From Mycolicibacterium wolinskyi (GTDB taxonomy: Bacteria; Actinomycetota; Actinomycetes; Mycobacteriales; Mycobacteriaceae): a DNA stretch of 64,000 nt. The stretch's first letter is position 1. Each line of letters begins with the position of its first letter. Where the stretch lies: positions 62,001 to 126,000 of the forward strand of contig NZ_LQQA01000009.1 in NCBI RefSeq assembly GCF_002101965.1, in the 5' to 3' direction. The notes below the pieces were generated by a model that saw only the letters and a program-made list of their open reading frames with translations, ran no database searches and had not been told where the DNA came from. Shown piece by piece: positions 1-8,300 of the stretch. The position numbers were made by a program, and so were the translations under genes.

Positions 1-91
1 CAAGACCAGCCATCACAGCGGGCACCATGGCGACAATCGCCCACCGGAAGAGATTCCGGTGCGGACGGGCCACCGTCTGCACCTGCCCCAT
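1..91 (-). CDS. Exported or membrane protein, N-terminal fragment
   Basis: Only the first 30 codons are inside the window; the rest lies beyond the left edge. The ATG is preceded by GGAG at a 5-nt spacing. The peptide begins MGQVQTVARPHRNLFRW, a basic N-region, followed by a hydrophobic stretch (AIVAMVPAVMAGL), which fits a signal peptide, possibly of a lipoprotein. In M. tuberculosis the gene before Rv2520c on this strand is the L,D-transpeptidase lipoprotein ldtB/lppS. Synteny makes that a candidate, but nothing catalytic is visible here, so the identity is only a suggestion. Confidence 0.55.
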   Translation of the reverse strand, partial: MGQVQTVARPHRNLFRWAIVAMVPAVMAGL

Positions 92-247
92 TTTTGCTCC
101 ACCCCTCATAACGTTGGCTGTCGAACAACCAATTCTTGGCAATAGTCTAAGGGCTACGGCGACCAGAGTCCGACAACAGCGTCTCTTAACGGCGCGTGGC
201 CAGCGGATTTCACGCTTGGCCACGAGTCCTGTTATTGTCTCACACGC

Positions 248-323
<76 letters not shown>

Positions 324-327
324 CATA

Positions 328-365
328 CCGAAGGTCAGGCATGCGATGCCTGGCCTTCGGTGTTT
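328..365 (+). terminator. Terminator hairpin after tRNA-Lys
   Basis: CCGAAGGTCAGGCAT pairs with ATGCCTGGCCTTCGG around a GCG loop, with one G-U pair, and is followed by TGTTT. It begins 5 nt after the tRNA CCA end and lies before the convergent small gene at 392-562, so it may stop transcription from both sides. Confidence 0.8.
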
Positions 366-391
366 CCGGGCCAGGCACGGCGTCGGCCGGC

Positions 392-562
392 TCAGCCGGC
401 CCGATAATGGTCGCCGACGCTCTGTTCGGCTTCTTCCAACAACATCTCCACCGCGCCGGCCAGGTGGGCCGCCGCGTAGCCGCGATCGCGGTACTGCTCG
501 CTCTTGAAGCGGTCGAGTTCCCTACGCAAATCGTTGAGGGTTTCATCGCTCACGTGTGCCAT
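392..562 (-). CDS. Small conserved-looking protein, 56 aa
   Basis: This gene is shorter than most gene-finding cut-offs. ATG is preceded by GGAGGT with a 3-nt gap. The protein begins MAHVSDETLNDLRRELDRF, ends with HYRAG, and is rich in Glu, Arg and Ala with no membrane segment or cysteine. It should be mostly helical (DLRRELDRFKSEQYRDRGY followed by AAHLAGAVEMLLEEAEQ). It is convergent with tRNA-Lys across the terminator hairpin. I do not recognise a family and no function is proposed. The strong ribosome binding site and lack of charge-random composition support a real gene. Confidence 0.7.
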   Translation of the reverse strand: MAHVSDETLNDLRRELDRFKSEQYRDRGYAAAHLAGAVEMLLEEAEQSVGDHYRAG

Positions 563-1288
563 ATGACCTCCAGGATCGTGTGAAAGGCGTCTCGCATTGG
601 GTACCCGCTGCGAACAGCCCGTCTACTGCCGGCGAACGTTGAGCCCGGCTTCGCCTGTGGTCGCACCAGTGATTACGGCGGCAAATTCGCAGATCGTTTG
701 CTGCACGGCAAAATCCCCCTAGTCACACGATTCATTCGTGTTGCGGTTCCGATCAGATCTCGGCCCGACTCCCCGACCCAGACCTGATCCCGACCTTAGC
801 TGTACACCTATGGGGTAGCAACCGATCTCGGAATAAGAGCCGTTCACACAATATTCTGCGACGAATCTTAGACTCGCCGCCGCTTCGCCACGTATCGACG
901 GAAAAGCCGTGCATACCAGACGAACACCGGTTTGCCAATGGATTGATGTCTGTGTCAATAAATTGGCCAAACCGCTTCACCGCAGGCCTGCGGCTCGCAC
1001 CCAGCAAACTTCTCACCGGGCACCCGGACTCGCAGATCACCCTAGCGGGTCGCACCGGGCGGCCCGCAGGGAGGGTGTGGGTGCACTGCCCGACTCTCAA
1101 ATACCACGGGTTCGCTGGCGTCCGCCTCAACCACCGGCAAAGCAACCGGGTGCGCCGCCTCGCCCAACGCGTCCGCCTCATTTGCAGAGGACGCCTTTGG
1201 TTACATTCCGCCAGACAGCCGTTGACACGCCATGGAATGTGCTATTAACCGGGATGCGGCAAGACGAGGTTTTACGACAACCAATTCG
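563..1288. other. Intergenic region without a convincing gene
   Basis: Open frames here have no ribosome binding site and a composition unlike mycobacterial proteins. I see only a weak 6-bp inverted repeat (ACACGA/TCGTGT, 725-741) and a possible TTGACA near 1220 without a well-spaced -10. It is probably 5' regulatory or untranslated DNA of the flanking genes. Confidence 0.5.
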
Positions 1289-1318
1289 TTGACGGTTACG
1301 TAAGTTACTGCATACAAT
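1289..1318 (+). promoter_or_regulatory. SigA-type promoter for a short transcription unit
   Basis: TTGACG at 1289-1294 and TACAAT at 1313-1318 are separated by 18 nt, a close match to the primary sigma factor consensus. It would start a transcript near 1325, which runs through the small frame at 1435-1596 to the terminator at 1618-1652. Confidence 0.65.
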
Positions 1319-1434
1319 GCGAAGCGGATTACATACGCTGGTCAGCCACCAGGCAAGCTGCTAAGATCAAGTTAGCTGAGTCCTGACGATTCGGCACTGC
1401 GCGGCAGTGATGCCGAGATACGAGGTATTAGCTG

Positions 1435-1596
1435 ATGACCACCGCCGGGGGCGCCGACCCCACGCCGTCGTCAACCTCCTCCTTTGTTGCTGCAGGCCAG
1501 CCGCTCATGGTGCACAGCTGCCGGCGCCTCGGACGCGTCGCCAATCCCCCGAGTTTCTCGCTGACCGACTGGCTGCTGCTCGGCCGACGGCGCTGA
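1435..1596 (+). CDS. Possible small protein, 53 aa
   Basis: ATG with a GAGGT about 10 nt upstream opens a frame encoding a Ser/Thr/Pro-rich N-terminus (MTTAGGADPTPSSTSS) and a more ordered C-terminus ending SFSLTDWLLLGRRR. It lies between a good promoter (1289-1318) and a strong intrinsic terminator (1618-1652), so the transcript is short and dedicated. There is no recognised domain. The alternative is that the transcript is a noncoding RNA and the frame is incidental. Confidence 0.45.
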   Translation: MTTAGGADPTPSSTSSFVAAGQPLMVHSCRRLGRVANPPSFSLTDWLLLGRRR

Positions 1597-1617
1597 GACA
1601 AGATCGTCAATAACGGC

Positions 1618-1652
1618 AACGGCCGGTGGCGGATCACACCGCACCGGCCGTT
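1618..1652. terminator. Strong hairpin terminator
   Basis: AACGGCCGGTG pairs perfectly with CACCGGCCGTT over 11 bp around a 13-nt loop. It separates the plus-strand small unit from the minus-strand DUF3618 gene that ends at 1678, so it probably serves both. Confidence 0.8.
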
Positions 1653-1677
1653 GGGCTAACTGCTGATTGAAAGATCG

Positions 1678-1902
1678 TCAGCGTTTGACCCGTCGGATCG
1701 CCACGACGACGACCAGAGCTCCGACACCCGCGAGCGAGGCCGCGACAACAGGTTTCTTGACGAACCTGATCACCGCCGCTTTGACGTCGTCAGCCAACCG
1801 CTGCGGGTTGGCACGCTCGGCCAGCGAGTCGACAGTCAACGCCAATTGATCGCGAGCCTTGTCGATCTCCTGCTTGATGGTCTCCGGATCGCGGTTCGCC
1901 AC
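1678..1902 (-). CDS. DUF3618 family small membrane protein (Rv2520c-like)
   Basis: The 74-aa protein starts at GTG (1902), chosen because GAGGAG lies 6 nt upstream and the product then begins MANRDPETIKQEIDKARDQLALTVDSL. That N-terminal helix, with repeated Glu/Asp/Lys/Arg, followed by one C-terminal membrane segment (PVVAASLAGVGALVVVVAI) and a basic tail RRVKR, is the DUF3618 pattern. M. tuberculosis Rv2520c, upstream of bcp, is of nearly the same length. The role is unknown; a small inner-membrane protein with a cytoplasmic helical domain is likely. It is divergent from bcp. Confidence 0.85.
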   Translation of the reverse strand: MANRDPETIKQEIDKARDQLALTVDSLAERANPQRLADDVKAAVIRFVKKPVVAASLAGVGALVVVVAIRRVKR

Positions 1903-2007
1903 TGTTTGCTCCTCTAAGCCGCTCCATGTCGTGCTGCCCTGCCGCACTACCCTAGATCAGCCGGCACCGTGTCGACGGCACCGGCCGACAAGAAGGGATA
2001 ACCGCGC

Positions 2008-2481
2008 ATGCCGCCAACCCCCCGCCTGCAGGTGGGTGACACCGCCCCCGCGTTCAGTCTGCCCGACGCCGATGGCAACACCGTCAAGCTCGCCGACTAC
2101 AAGGGCCGCAAGGTCATCGTGTACTTCTACCCGGCCGCGTCCACCCCGGGTTGCACCAAGCAGGCCTGCGACTTTCGGGACAGTCTCGCCGAACTCAACG
2201 GCGCCGGGCTCGACGTCGTCGGGATTTCTCCCGACAAGCCCGCCAAACTGGCCAAGTTCCGCGACGCGGAGGGCCTCACCTTTCCGTTGCTGTCCGATCC
2301 CGATCGCGAGGTGTTGACGGCCTGGGGTGCGTACGGAGAAAAGACGATGTACGGGAAAACCGTTCAGGGCGTGATCCGCTCGACGTTCGTCGTCGACGAG
2401 AAAGGCAAGATCGAGGTCGCACAGTACAACGTGCGCGCCACCGGTCACGTTGCCAAGCTTCGTCGGGACCTGTCGGTCTAG
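2008..2481 (+). CDS. bcp: Peroxiredoxin of the BCP/PrxQ type
   Basis: A 157-aa thiol peroxidase that reduces hydrogen peroxide and organic hydroperoxides, probably with thioredoxin as electron donor. The AhpC/TSA fold starts with LQVGDTAPAFSLPDADG. The peroxidatic cysteine is C49 in STPGCTKQACDF, and C54, five residues later, is the expected resolving cysteine of an atypical 2-Cys enzyme. Further family features are GISPDKPAKLAKF, LLSDPD and RSTFVVDEKGKI. A GAAGG sequence precedes the ATG. The equivalent gene in M. tuberculosis is Rv2521. It is convergent with the exchanger gene, 14 nt apart. Confidence 0.95.
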   Translation: MPPTPRLQVGDTAPAFSLPDADGNTVKLADYKGRKVIVYFYPAASTPGCTKQACDFRDSLAELNGAGLDVVGISPDKPAKLAKFRDAEGLTFPLLSDPDREVLTAWGAYGEKTMYGKTVQGVIRSTFVVDEKGKIEVAQYNVRATGHVAKLRRDLSV

Positions 2482-2495
2482 GCGGCTTTGTCACG

Positions 2496-3494
2496 TCACG
2501 CCTGCGTGCTCAGTAGGAACGCCAGGTAAAGCAGGTAGGCCACGACCATTCCGAAACCCTCGGCGCGGTGTACTCGACGTCCCGAGAAGAAGATCGGTAT
2601 GCAAACCAAGGCGGCCGCCATCATGATCGGGATGTCTATCCACACCAGGGCCGGACTCAGGGTCAAGCCGTACGCGGGCACCAGGCACGTGACGCCCAGG
2701 ATGAGCAAAACGTTGTAAACACTGCTGCCCAGCAGGTTACCGAGCGCGATGTCGCGTTCGCCACGCATGGTGGAGACGAGCATCGTCACCAACTCAGGCG
2801 CCGAGGTGCCGATCGCGACGATGGTGAGACCGATGAGGGCGTCCGATACGCCCAAACCCCGTGCCAATCCGACTGCGCCGTCGACAAGCCACTCGGCACC
2901 GAGGACCACGACGGCAATCCCGGCCACCGTCATCCCAATGAGGCGTGCGGTGCTTGCTCCGGAAACCGATGTCGACTGATTAGCGTTCACCGCGTTGGCC
3001 TCGCCGAGATGTGCTCGCACAGACGGAATTTCGGCATCGCGGCTCTCCTGCCTCGACAGGTAGGCCAGGATCGCCGTGTACACCAGCGCACCCACGACGA
3101 GCATGGTGCCGTCGAGACGAGACAACACGCCATCTGCCGAGAGCGCCCACAACAGCACCGCAGCTGCGGCCATGGCAGGCAGATCGAAGCGCAGCGTCCG
3201 GCGTTCGATCGCCAATGGCCGCAGCAGGGCACTCAAGCCGAGAATGAAGAGGACGTTGACGACGTTTGTGCCGGCAATGTTGCCGACTGCCAACTCGCCA
3301 CTGCCCTCGAGCGCCGCGGTGATTCCAACGGCAAGCTCAGGCAGGCTCGTCCCGATGGAAACCACCGTCAGTCCGACCATCATCGGGCTGATCCCGAGCC
3401 GCGACGCGAGTTGTGCGCCACCACGGACCATCACCTCCGCGCCGAAGGCCAGCGCGATGAGGCCCACCAGAAACCAGCCCGCGTTGCCGGCCAC
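2496..3494 (-). CDS. CaCA-family sodium/calcium exchanger
   Basis: A 332-aa polytopic membrane antiporter with the two inverted alpha-repeats of the CaCA family: GAEVMVRGG plus VVSIGTSLPELAVG plus GNIAGTNVVNV in the first half, and GAEWLVDGAVG plus IVAIGTSAPELVTM plus GNLLGSSVYNV in the second. The paired GTS-PE motifs hold the ion-binding glutamates. A short hydrophilic loop lies between the halves. GTG at 3494 is chosen as start because it lies 2 nt after the M20 peptidase stop, implying translational coupling. The upstream open frame is only the shadow of the peptidase gene. Expected function is exchange of Ca2+ for H+ or Na+ in the cytoplasmic membrane. Confidence 0.88.
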   Translation of the reverse strand: MAGNAGWFLVGLIALAFGAEVMVRGGAQLASRLGISPMMVGLTVVSIGTSLPELAVGITAALEGSGELAVGNIAGTNVVNVLFILGLSALLRPLAIERRTLRFDLPAMAAAAVLLWALSADGVLSRLDGTMLVVGALVYTAILAYLSRQESRDAEIPSVRAHLGEANAVNANQSTSVSGASTARLIGMTVAGIAVVVLGAEWLVDGAVGLARGLGVSDALIGLTIVAIGTSAPELVTMLVSTMRGERDIALGNLLGSSVYNVLLILGVTCLVPAYGLTLSPALVWIDIPIMMAAALVCIPIFFSGRRVHRAEGFGMVVAYLLYLAFLLSTQA

Positions 3495-3496
3495 GG

Positions 3497-4828
3497 TCAG
3501 CGCGCGCCCAGTTTCTCCAACAGGAGCGCCTCCGCGGTCGCCGCCCGCTCCAGCACGCCGAGGTGCAGGCTCTCGTTGATGCTGTGTGCCTGGGTGCCGG
3601 GGTCTTCCACCCCGGTAACCAGGATCGTGGCCTGTGGGAAAGCGGTCGCGAACTCGGCGATGAACGGGATCGAGCCGCCCGTCCCCATGTCCACCGGATC
3701 GGTGCCCCACGACTCGCGAAACGCCGCGCGCGCAGCCTCGTACACCGGGCCCGTCGCATCGATCGCGTAGGGCTGGCCGACATCGCCGGGGGTGACCGTC
3801 ACCTGAGCACCCCACGGGGCGTGCTGTTCGAGGTGGCGGGTCAGCGCTTCCAGATGTGCGCGAGCGTCGCCGCCAGGCGCCACCCGCATGCTGACCTTCG
3901 CCCGGGCTCGCGGGATGAGAGTGTTCGACGACTTGTCGATCGGCGTGGTGTCGATGCCGATGACGGTGATGGCGGGCTTGGCCCAAAGTCGTTGCACCAC
4001 CGAGCCGGAACCGATCTGGGCGACGCCGTCCAGAAGACCGGACTCGTCGCGCACCCAGTCGTCACCACGATCGACGTCGGCCGCGGTCCCCTGGTGCAGG
4101 CCGGCGACGGCGACGTTGCCGTCGTCATCGTGCAGGCTTGCCAGCAGACGCACGAGCACGCTCAACGCGTCGGGCACCACGCCACCCCACAGTCCCGAGT
4201 GCAGGCCGTGGTCGAGCGTGGCGACCTCGACCACGCAGTCGGCCAAGCCGCGCAGCGATACCGTCAGGGCCGGGATGTCGGTGCTCCAGTTGTCGGAATC
4301 CGCGATGACGATGACATCGGCGCGCAGCGCCTCTTTGTGCGCGGCCAGCAGGGCGCCCAATGAGGGTGAGCCGGATTCCTCTTCGCCTTCGACGAAGACC
4401 GTCACGCCGACCGGCGGCTTGCCGTCGAAGGCCCGGATCGCGGCGAGGTGTGTTGCGATACCGGCCTTGTCATCGGCGGTGCCGCGGCCGTAGAGCCTGC
4501 CGTCGCGTTCCGTGGGTTCGAACGGCGCGGAGTTCCACTGGGTCGGGTCGCCTTCGGGCTGTACATCGTGATGGGCATACAGCAGCACGGTCGGTGCCCC
4601 GTCCGGTGCCGGGTGGTGCGCGATGACGGCCGGAGCGCCGCCTTCGCTGACGATCCGGACGTCGGGAAAACCGGCCTCGGACAACAGCTTCGCCACCGCT
4701 TCGGCGCTGCGGTGCACCTCGTCGCGCCTGGCCGGGTCGGCCCACACCGATTGAATGCGGACCAGATCCTCCAGATCGGATCGCACCGACGGCAGTACTC
4801 GCTGCACCCGTTCCACGACATCGCTCAT
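3497..4828 (-). CDS. M20 family metallopeptidase (dipeptidase), Rv2522c-like
   Basis: A 443-aa zinc exopeptidase of the DapE/carnosinase group, predicted to cleave dipeptides or N-acyl amino acids in the cytoplasm. Metal and catalytic motifs visible are LLYAHHDVQPEGD (first zinc His and catalytic Asp), GRGTADDKAG (bridging Asp), EGEEESGS (catalytic Glu and zinc Glu), IADSD, and the lid-domain DHGLHSG. A C-terminal THSINE-like histidine is present as AHSINES. ATG at 4828 (MSDVVERVQRV) is preferred over a GTG 27 codons upstream, which would add a low-complexity N-terminus overlapping the 4858-4921 palindrome. It stands between acpS and the exchanger, all on the minus strand. The true substrate is unknown. 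Confidence 0.9.
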   Translation of the reverse strand: MSDVVERVQRVLPSVRSDLEDLVRIQSVWADPARRDEVHRSAEAVAKLLSEAGFPDVRIVSEGGAPAVIAHHPAPDGAPTVLLYAHHDVQPEGDPTQWNSAPFEPTERDGRLYGRGTADDKAGIATHLAAIRAFDGKPPVGVTVFVEGEEESGSPSLGALLAAHKEALRADVIVIADSDNWSTDIPALTVSLRGLADCVVEVATLDHGLHSGLWGGVVPDALSVLVRLLASLHDDDGNVAVAGLHQGTAADVDRGDDWVRDESGLLDGVAQIGSGSVVQRLWAKPAITVIGIDTTPIDKSSNTLIPRARAKVSMRVAPGGDARAHLEALTRHLEQHAPWGAQVTVTPGDVGQPYAIDATGPVYEAARAAFRESWGTDPVDMGTGGSIPFIAEFATAFPQATILVTGVEDPGTQAHSINESLHLGVLERAATAEALLLEKLGAR

Positions 4829-4857
4829 GGTGTCGAGCGTAGTGGGTTCCTCGTTCG

Positions 4858-4921
4858 CCGCGAGCGACCGCAAAGTGCCGGAAAATGCGGCGTGTCGGTG
4901 TACAGACACGGTCGCTCGCGG
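4858..4921. repeat. Intercistronic palindrome, 13-bp arms
   Basis: CCGCGAGCGACCG is repeated as its exact reverse complement 38 nt later, with a smaller hairpin (GTGTC/GACAC) inside. It lies between acpS and the M20 gene on the minus strand, so it may weaken read-through from fas-acpS. It resembles the longer palindromes at 32427, 61893 and 63253. Confidence 0.65.
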
Positions 4922-4928
4922 AGGGGGG

Positions 4929-5321
4929 TTAGGGCTCCTCGATGATGGCGACCGCGGCGGCGGTGTCGGCCTCGTGGGTGAGCGACACGTGGATGGTGAC
5001 GCTTTCCAGGTGCTTGGCGATGTCGCCGGACAACCGCACCTTCGGGCGTCCCCACATGTCGGTCACCACCTCGATGTCGCGATGGATCCCTTCCGGCAAC
5101 GCCGGACGCTTGGAGAACCGCGAACTCGACCAGGCCTTGATGACAGCCTCTTTGGCTGCCCACCGAGCCGCCAAGTGCCGGGCCGCCGACGAACTCTTGT
5201 CCGCGGCGTCCCGGCGCTCACCTGGCGTGAACGTCTCGGCGAAAACCGTTCCCGGCCGATCCACCTGCTCGGCGAAATCCGGTATGGAAACCAGATCGAT
5301 ACCTACTCCGACTATCGCCAC
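4929..5321 (-). CDS. acpS: Holo-[acyl-carrier-protein] synthase
   Basis: A 130-aa group I phosphopantetheinyl transferase that moves 4'-phosphopantetheine from CoA onto the serine of the ACP domain of FAS-I. Motifs are VGVGIDLVSI (metal-binding Asp), FTPGERR, the core RWAAKEAVIKAW, and a C-terminal SLTHEADTAAAVAII. The length equals that of M. tuberculosis Rv2523c. It starts 9 nt after the fas stop, so the enzyme is co-translated with its substrate. The fas-acpS operon arrangement is conserved in mycobacteria. Confidence 0.97.
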   Translation of the reverse strand: MAIVGVGIDLVSIPDFAEQVDRPGTVFAETFTPGERRDAADKSSSAARHLAARWAAKEAVIKAWSSSRFSKRPALPEGIHRDIEVVTDMWGRPKVRLSGDIAKHLESVTIHVSLTHEADTAAAVAIIEEP

Positions 5322-5330
5322 GCACCGACC

Positions 5331-8300
5331 CTAGCCGACATACAGGTCGTCTTCGCCGAGGCGGGCGTCGACGTTCAGCAACATCGCTGCTTCCTGGCGC
5401 TTCTCCGGCACGTCGTGATCGAACCGGCGATCGGCGGGCTTCTCGTACATCGGGCGCCCACCGGCGATGGCCGAGGCCAACCGGCGCTGACCGGCCAGCG
5501 TGCGCTGCTCGGCCCGCTTGCGGTAGTCGTCGCGCTCCGCCGGATCCAGTGCCGCGATGAACGCCTCCGGGTGCACCAGTGCGATCAGACCCGACACGTG
5601 ACCGAAGCCGAGGCTCGTCACCAGACCGGCCTTGAGCGGGAACTTGCCGCGCAGGTCCAGGGTCTCGCGCACCCAGACGAAGTGGCCGGAGGTGGCCAGC
5701 TCGTCGTCGACGCAGTCCAGGCTGCGGTTCGGCGGGATGACGCCGTCGCGCAGGATCTGGCACAGACCCATCATCTGGAACACCGCCGCGCCGCCCTTGG
5801 CGTGCCCGGTCAGCGTCTTCTGGCTGACGATGAACATCGGCGCGCCCGGTGAACGACCCATCGAGTCGGCGAGCCGCTCGTGCAGCTCAGTCTCGTTGGG
5901 ATCGTTGGCCAACGTCGAGGTGTCGTGCTTGGAGATGACCGCGATGTCGTCGGCTCCGACGCCCAGCTTGGCCAGCGACCGGGCCAGCACCGAATCCTTG
6001 CCGCCGCGACCGGCGCCGAGGGCACCGAGGCCGGGGGCCGGGATCGAGGTGTGCACACCGTCGGCGAAGCTCTGCGCATAGCCGACCACGGCCAGCACCG
6101 GCAGACCCATCTTCGCGGCCAGGTCACCACGGGCCAGCAGGATGGTGCCACCACCCTGTGCCTCGAGGAAGCCGAGCCGGCGACGATCGTTGGCACGGGA
6201 GAACTTCGAGTCGCTGATGCCCTTGGCCCGCATCATCTCGGTGTCGGCGGTGGCCGCCATGTCACCGAAGCCGATGATGGCCTCCAGCGTCAGATCGTCG
6301 AAGCCGCCTGCGACCACGAGGTCGGCCTTGCCGAGGCGGATCTTGTCCACACCCTCCTCGACCGAGACCGCCGCGGTGGCGCACGCGCCGACCGGGTGGA
6401 CCATCGCGCCGTAGCCACCGACATAGCTCTGCATGACGTGTGCCGCAACGACGTTCGGCAACACCTCCTGCAGGATGTCGTTCGGCTTGGCCCGGCCCAG
6501 CAGGTTGCCGTGGTACATGGTCTGCATCGAGGTCATGCCGCCCATGCCGGTGCCCTGCGTCGAGGCCACCGAACTCGGGTGCACCCAGCGCATCAGCTCG
6601 GTCGGCGTGAAGCCCGACGACAGGAACGCGTCGACGGTCGCCACGATGTTCCACAGCGCAACGCGGTCAATGGAATTGGCCATGTCCGGGGTGATGCCCC
6701 ACACCGTCGGGTCGAAGCCCGTCGGGATCTGGGCGCCGACCGTGCGCGACAGCTTGGTCTTGCGCGGAACCCGAATCTCGGTGCCCGCCTTGCGGATCAC
6801 CTGCCAGTCGCTGGAGTCCGGCACCGGCCGCGCGACGGTGTGCTCGGGATCGAAGGACACGAACGCCCGTGCGTCGGCCTCGCTGGAGACCACGAACGAG
6901 AAGTCCTTGTCCAGGAACACGCTCACCAGCAGCGGCGACGCGTGATCGGGATCGATCGCGCCGTCGTCGACGAACTCGCGGATACCGCACCGCTCCACGA
7001 CGGCGTCGTGGTAGCGCTCCACGATCTCCGACTCGGGAACCAGCTCACCGGTTTCGGTGTCGTACCAGCCGGCCTTGGGATCGTCCTCCCACTTGACCAG
7101 ACCCGTCGTCCACGCCAGCTCCAGCACACCGGCCGCCGACAACTCGCCCGAGACCTCCATCTCGAAGCGCGTGCGCGACGAACCGTACGGGCCGAGCTCG
7201 GCGCCGCCGACGATGACCACCAGATCGGCCGGGTCGACGTCGAGATCGTCCCAGACCGGCGGCGGAGCCGGATCGTAGCCGCGCGGCGGGGACGGCAGCG
7301 CGGCAATCGTTCCGCTTGCGTCGTCCTCATCCTCGACCGCTGCGGACCCCGACAATTCCTCGCGGGCCTTGGCAGCCAGCTCGGCCATGTCGATCTTGAT
7401 GTCACCCAGACCGCCGGTCAGATCGGCCTTGATCGGCGAATTCGCCGCGGCCACCTTGGATTCCACCGTGCACAGGTCCAGCAGCATGGCCGCCATCTCC
7501 GCGGAGGTGTAGGTGGTCACGCCGGCCTCTTCGACCGCACTGACGATGGCGTCGTTGTGACCCATCAGGCCGGTGCCCTTGGTCCAGCCGATCAGCGCAT
7601 GCGCGAGGCTGACCCGCTCGGCCCACGAGGCCTCGGCGCTCCACCGGTTCACCAGTGCGTCGAGCGCAGACTTGGACTCGCCGTAAGCGCCGTCACCGCC
7701 GAACATGCCGCGGTTGGGCGAGCCGGGCAGCACCACGTGCAGACGCGACGCGATGTCGCGCTCGGCGCCGATCGTGGACAGCCCGCCGATGAGCCGCTGC
7801 ACGGCCCACAGCAGAACCTTCATCTCCATCTCGGAACGCGAACCCACCTCCGAGAGGTCCCCGGCCACGCGCGGCGCGGCGAACGGGAACAGCAGGGTCG
7901 GGGTCTGCGCGTCCTTGAGGTGGATCGATTGCGGCCCAAGGCTTTCGATCTGCTCACTGCCGATCCAGTCGACCAGCGCGTCGATGTCGGAGTACGACGC
8001 CATGTTGGCGGGCACCACCCACAGCGTCGCGCCGAAGCGGGCGTTGTCGCGGTAGAGCTTCTTGTAGAACGCCAACCGGTCGTCGTCCAGGCGCGACGTC
8101 GTGGCGATCACGGTCGCGCCGCCGTCGAGCAACTGCCCGACGACCGCCGACGCGATCGACCCCTTCGACGCACCGGTCACCACCGCGACCTCGTCGGAAT
8201 ACCGACCGCTGCCGGGGTTTTCAGCGCCGGCCGCGATCCGGCCGAACAGCGACGCGTGGACGTTGCGGCCGGCCGCCAGCGACTTGCCCTGCCACCAGTT

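Noticed and set aside
943..1248. Possible 101-codon plus-strand gene
   Set aside because: No ribosome binding site, random-looking composition and no similarity to a known fold.
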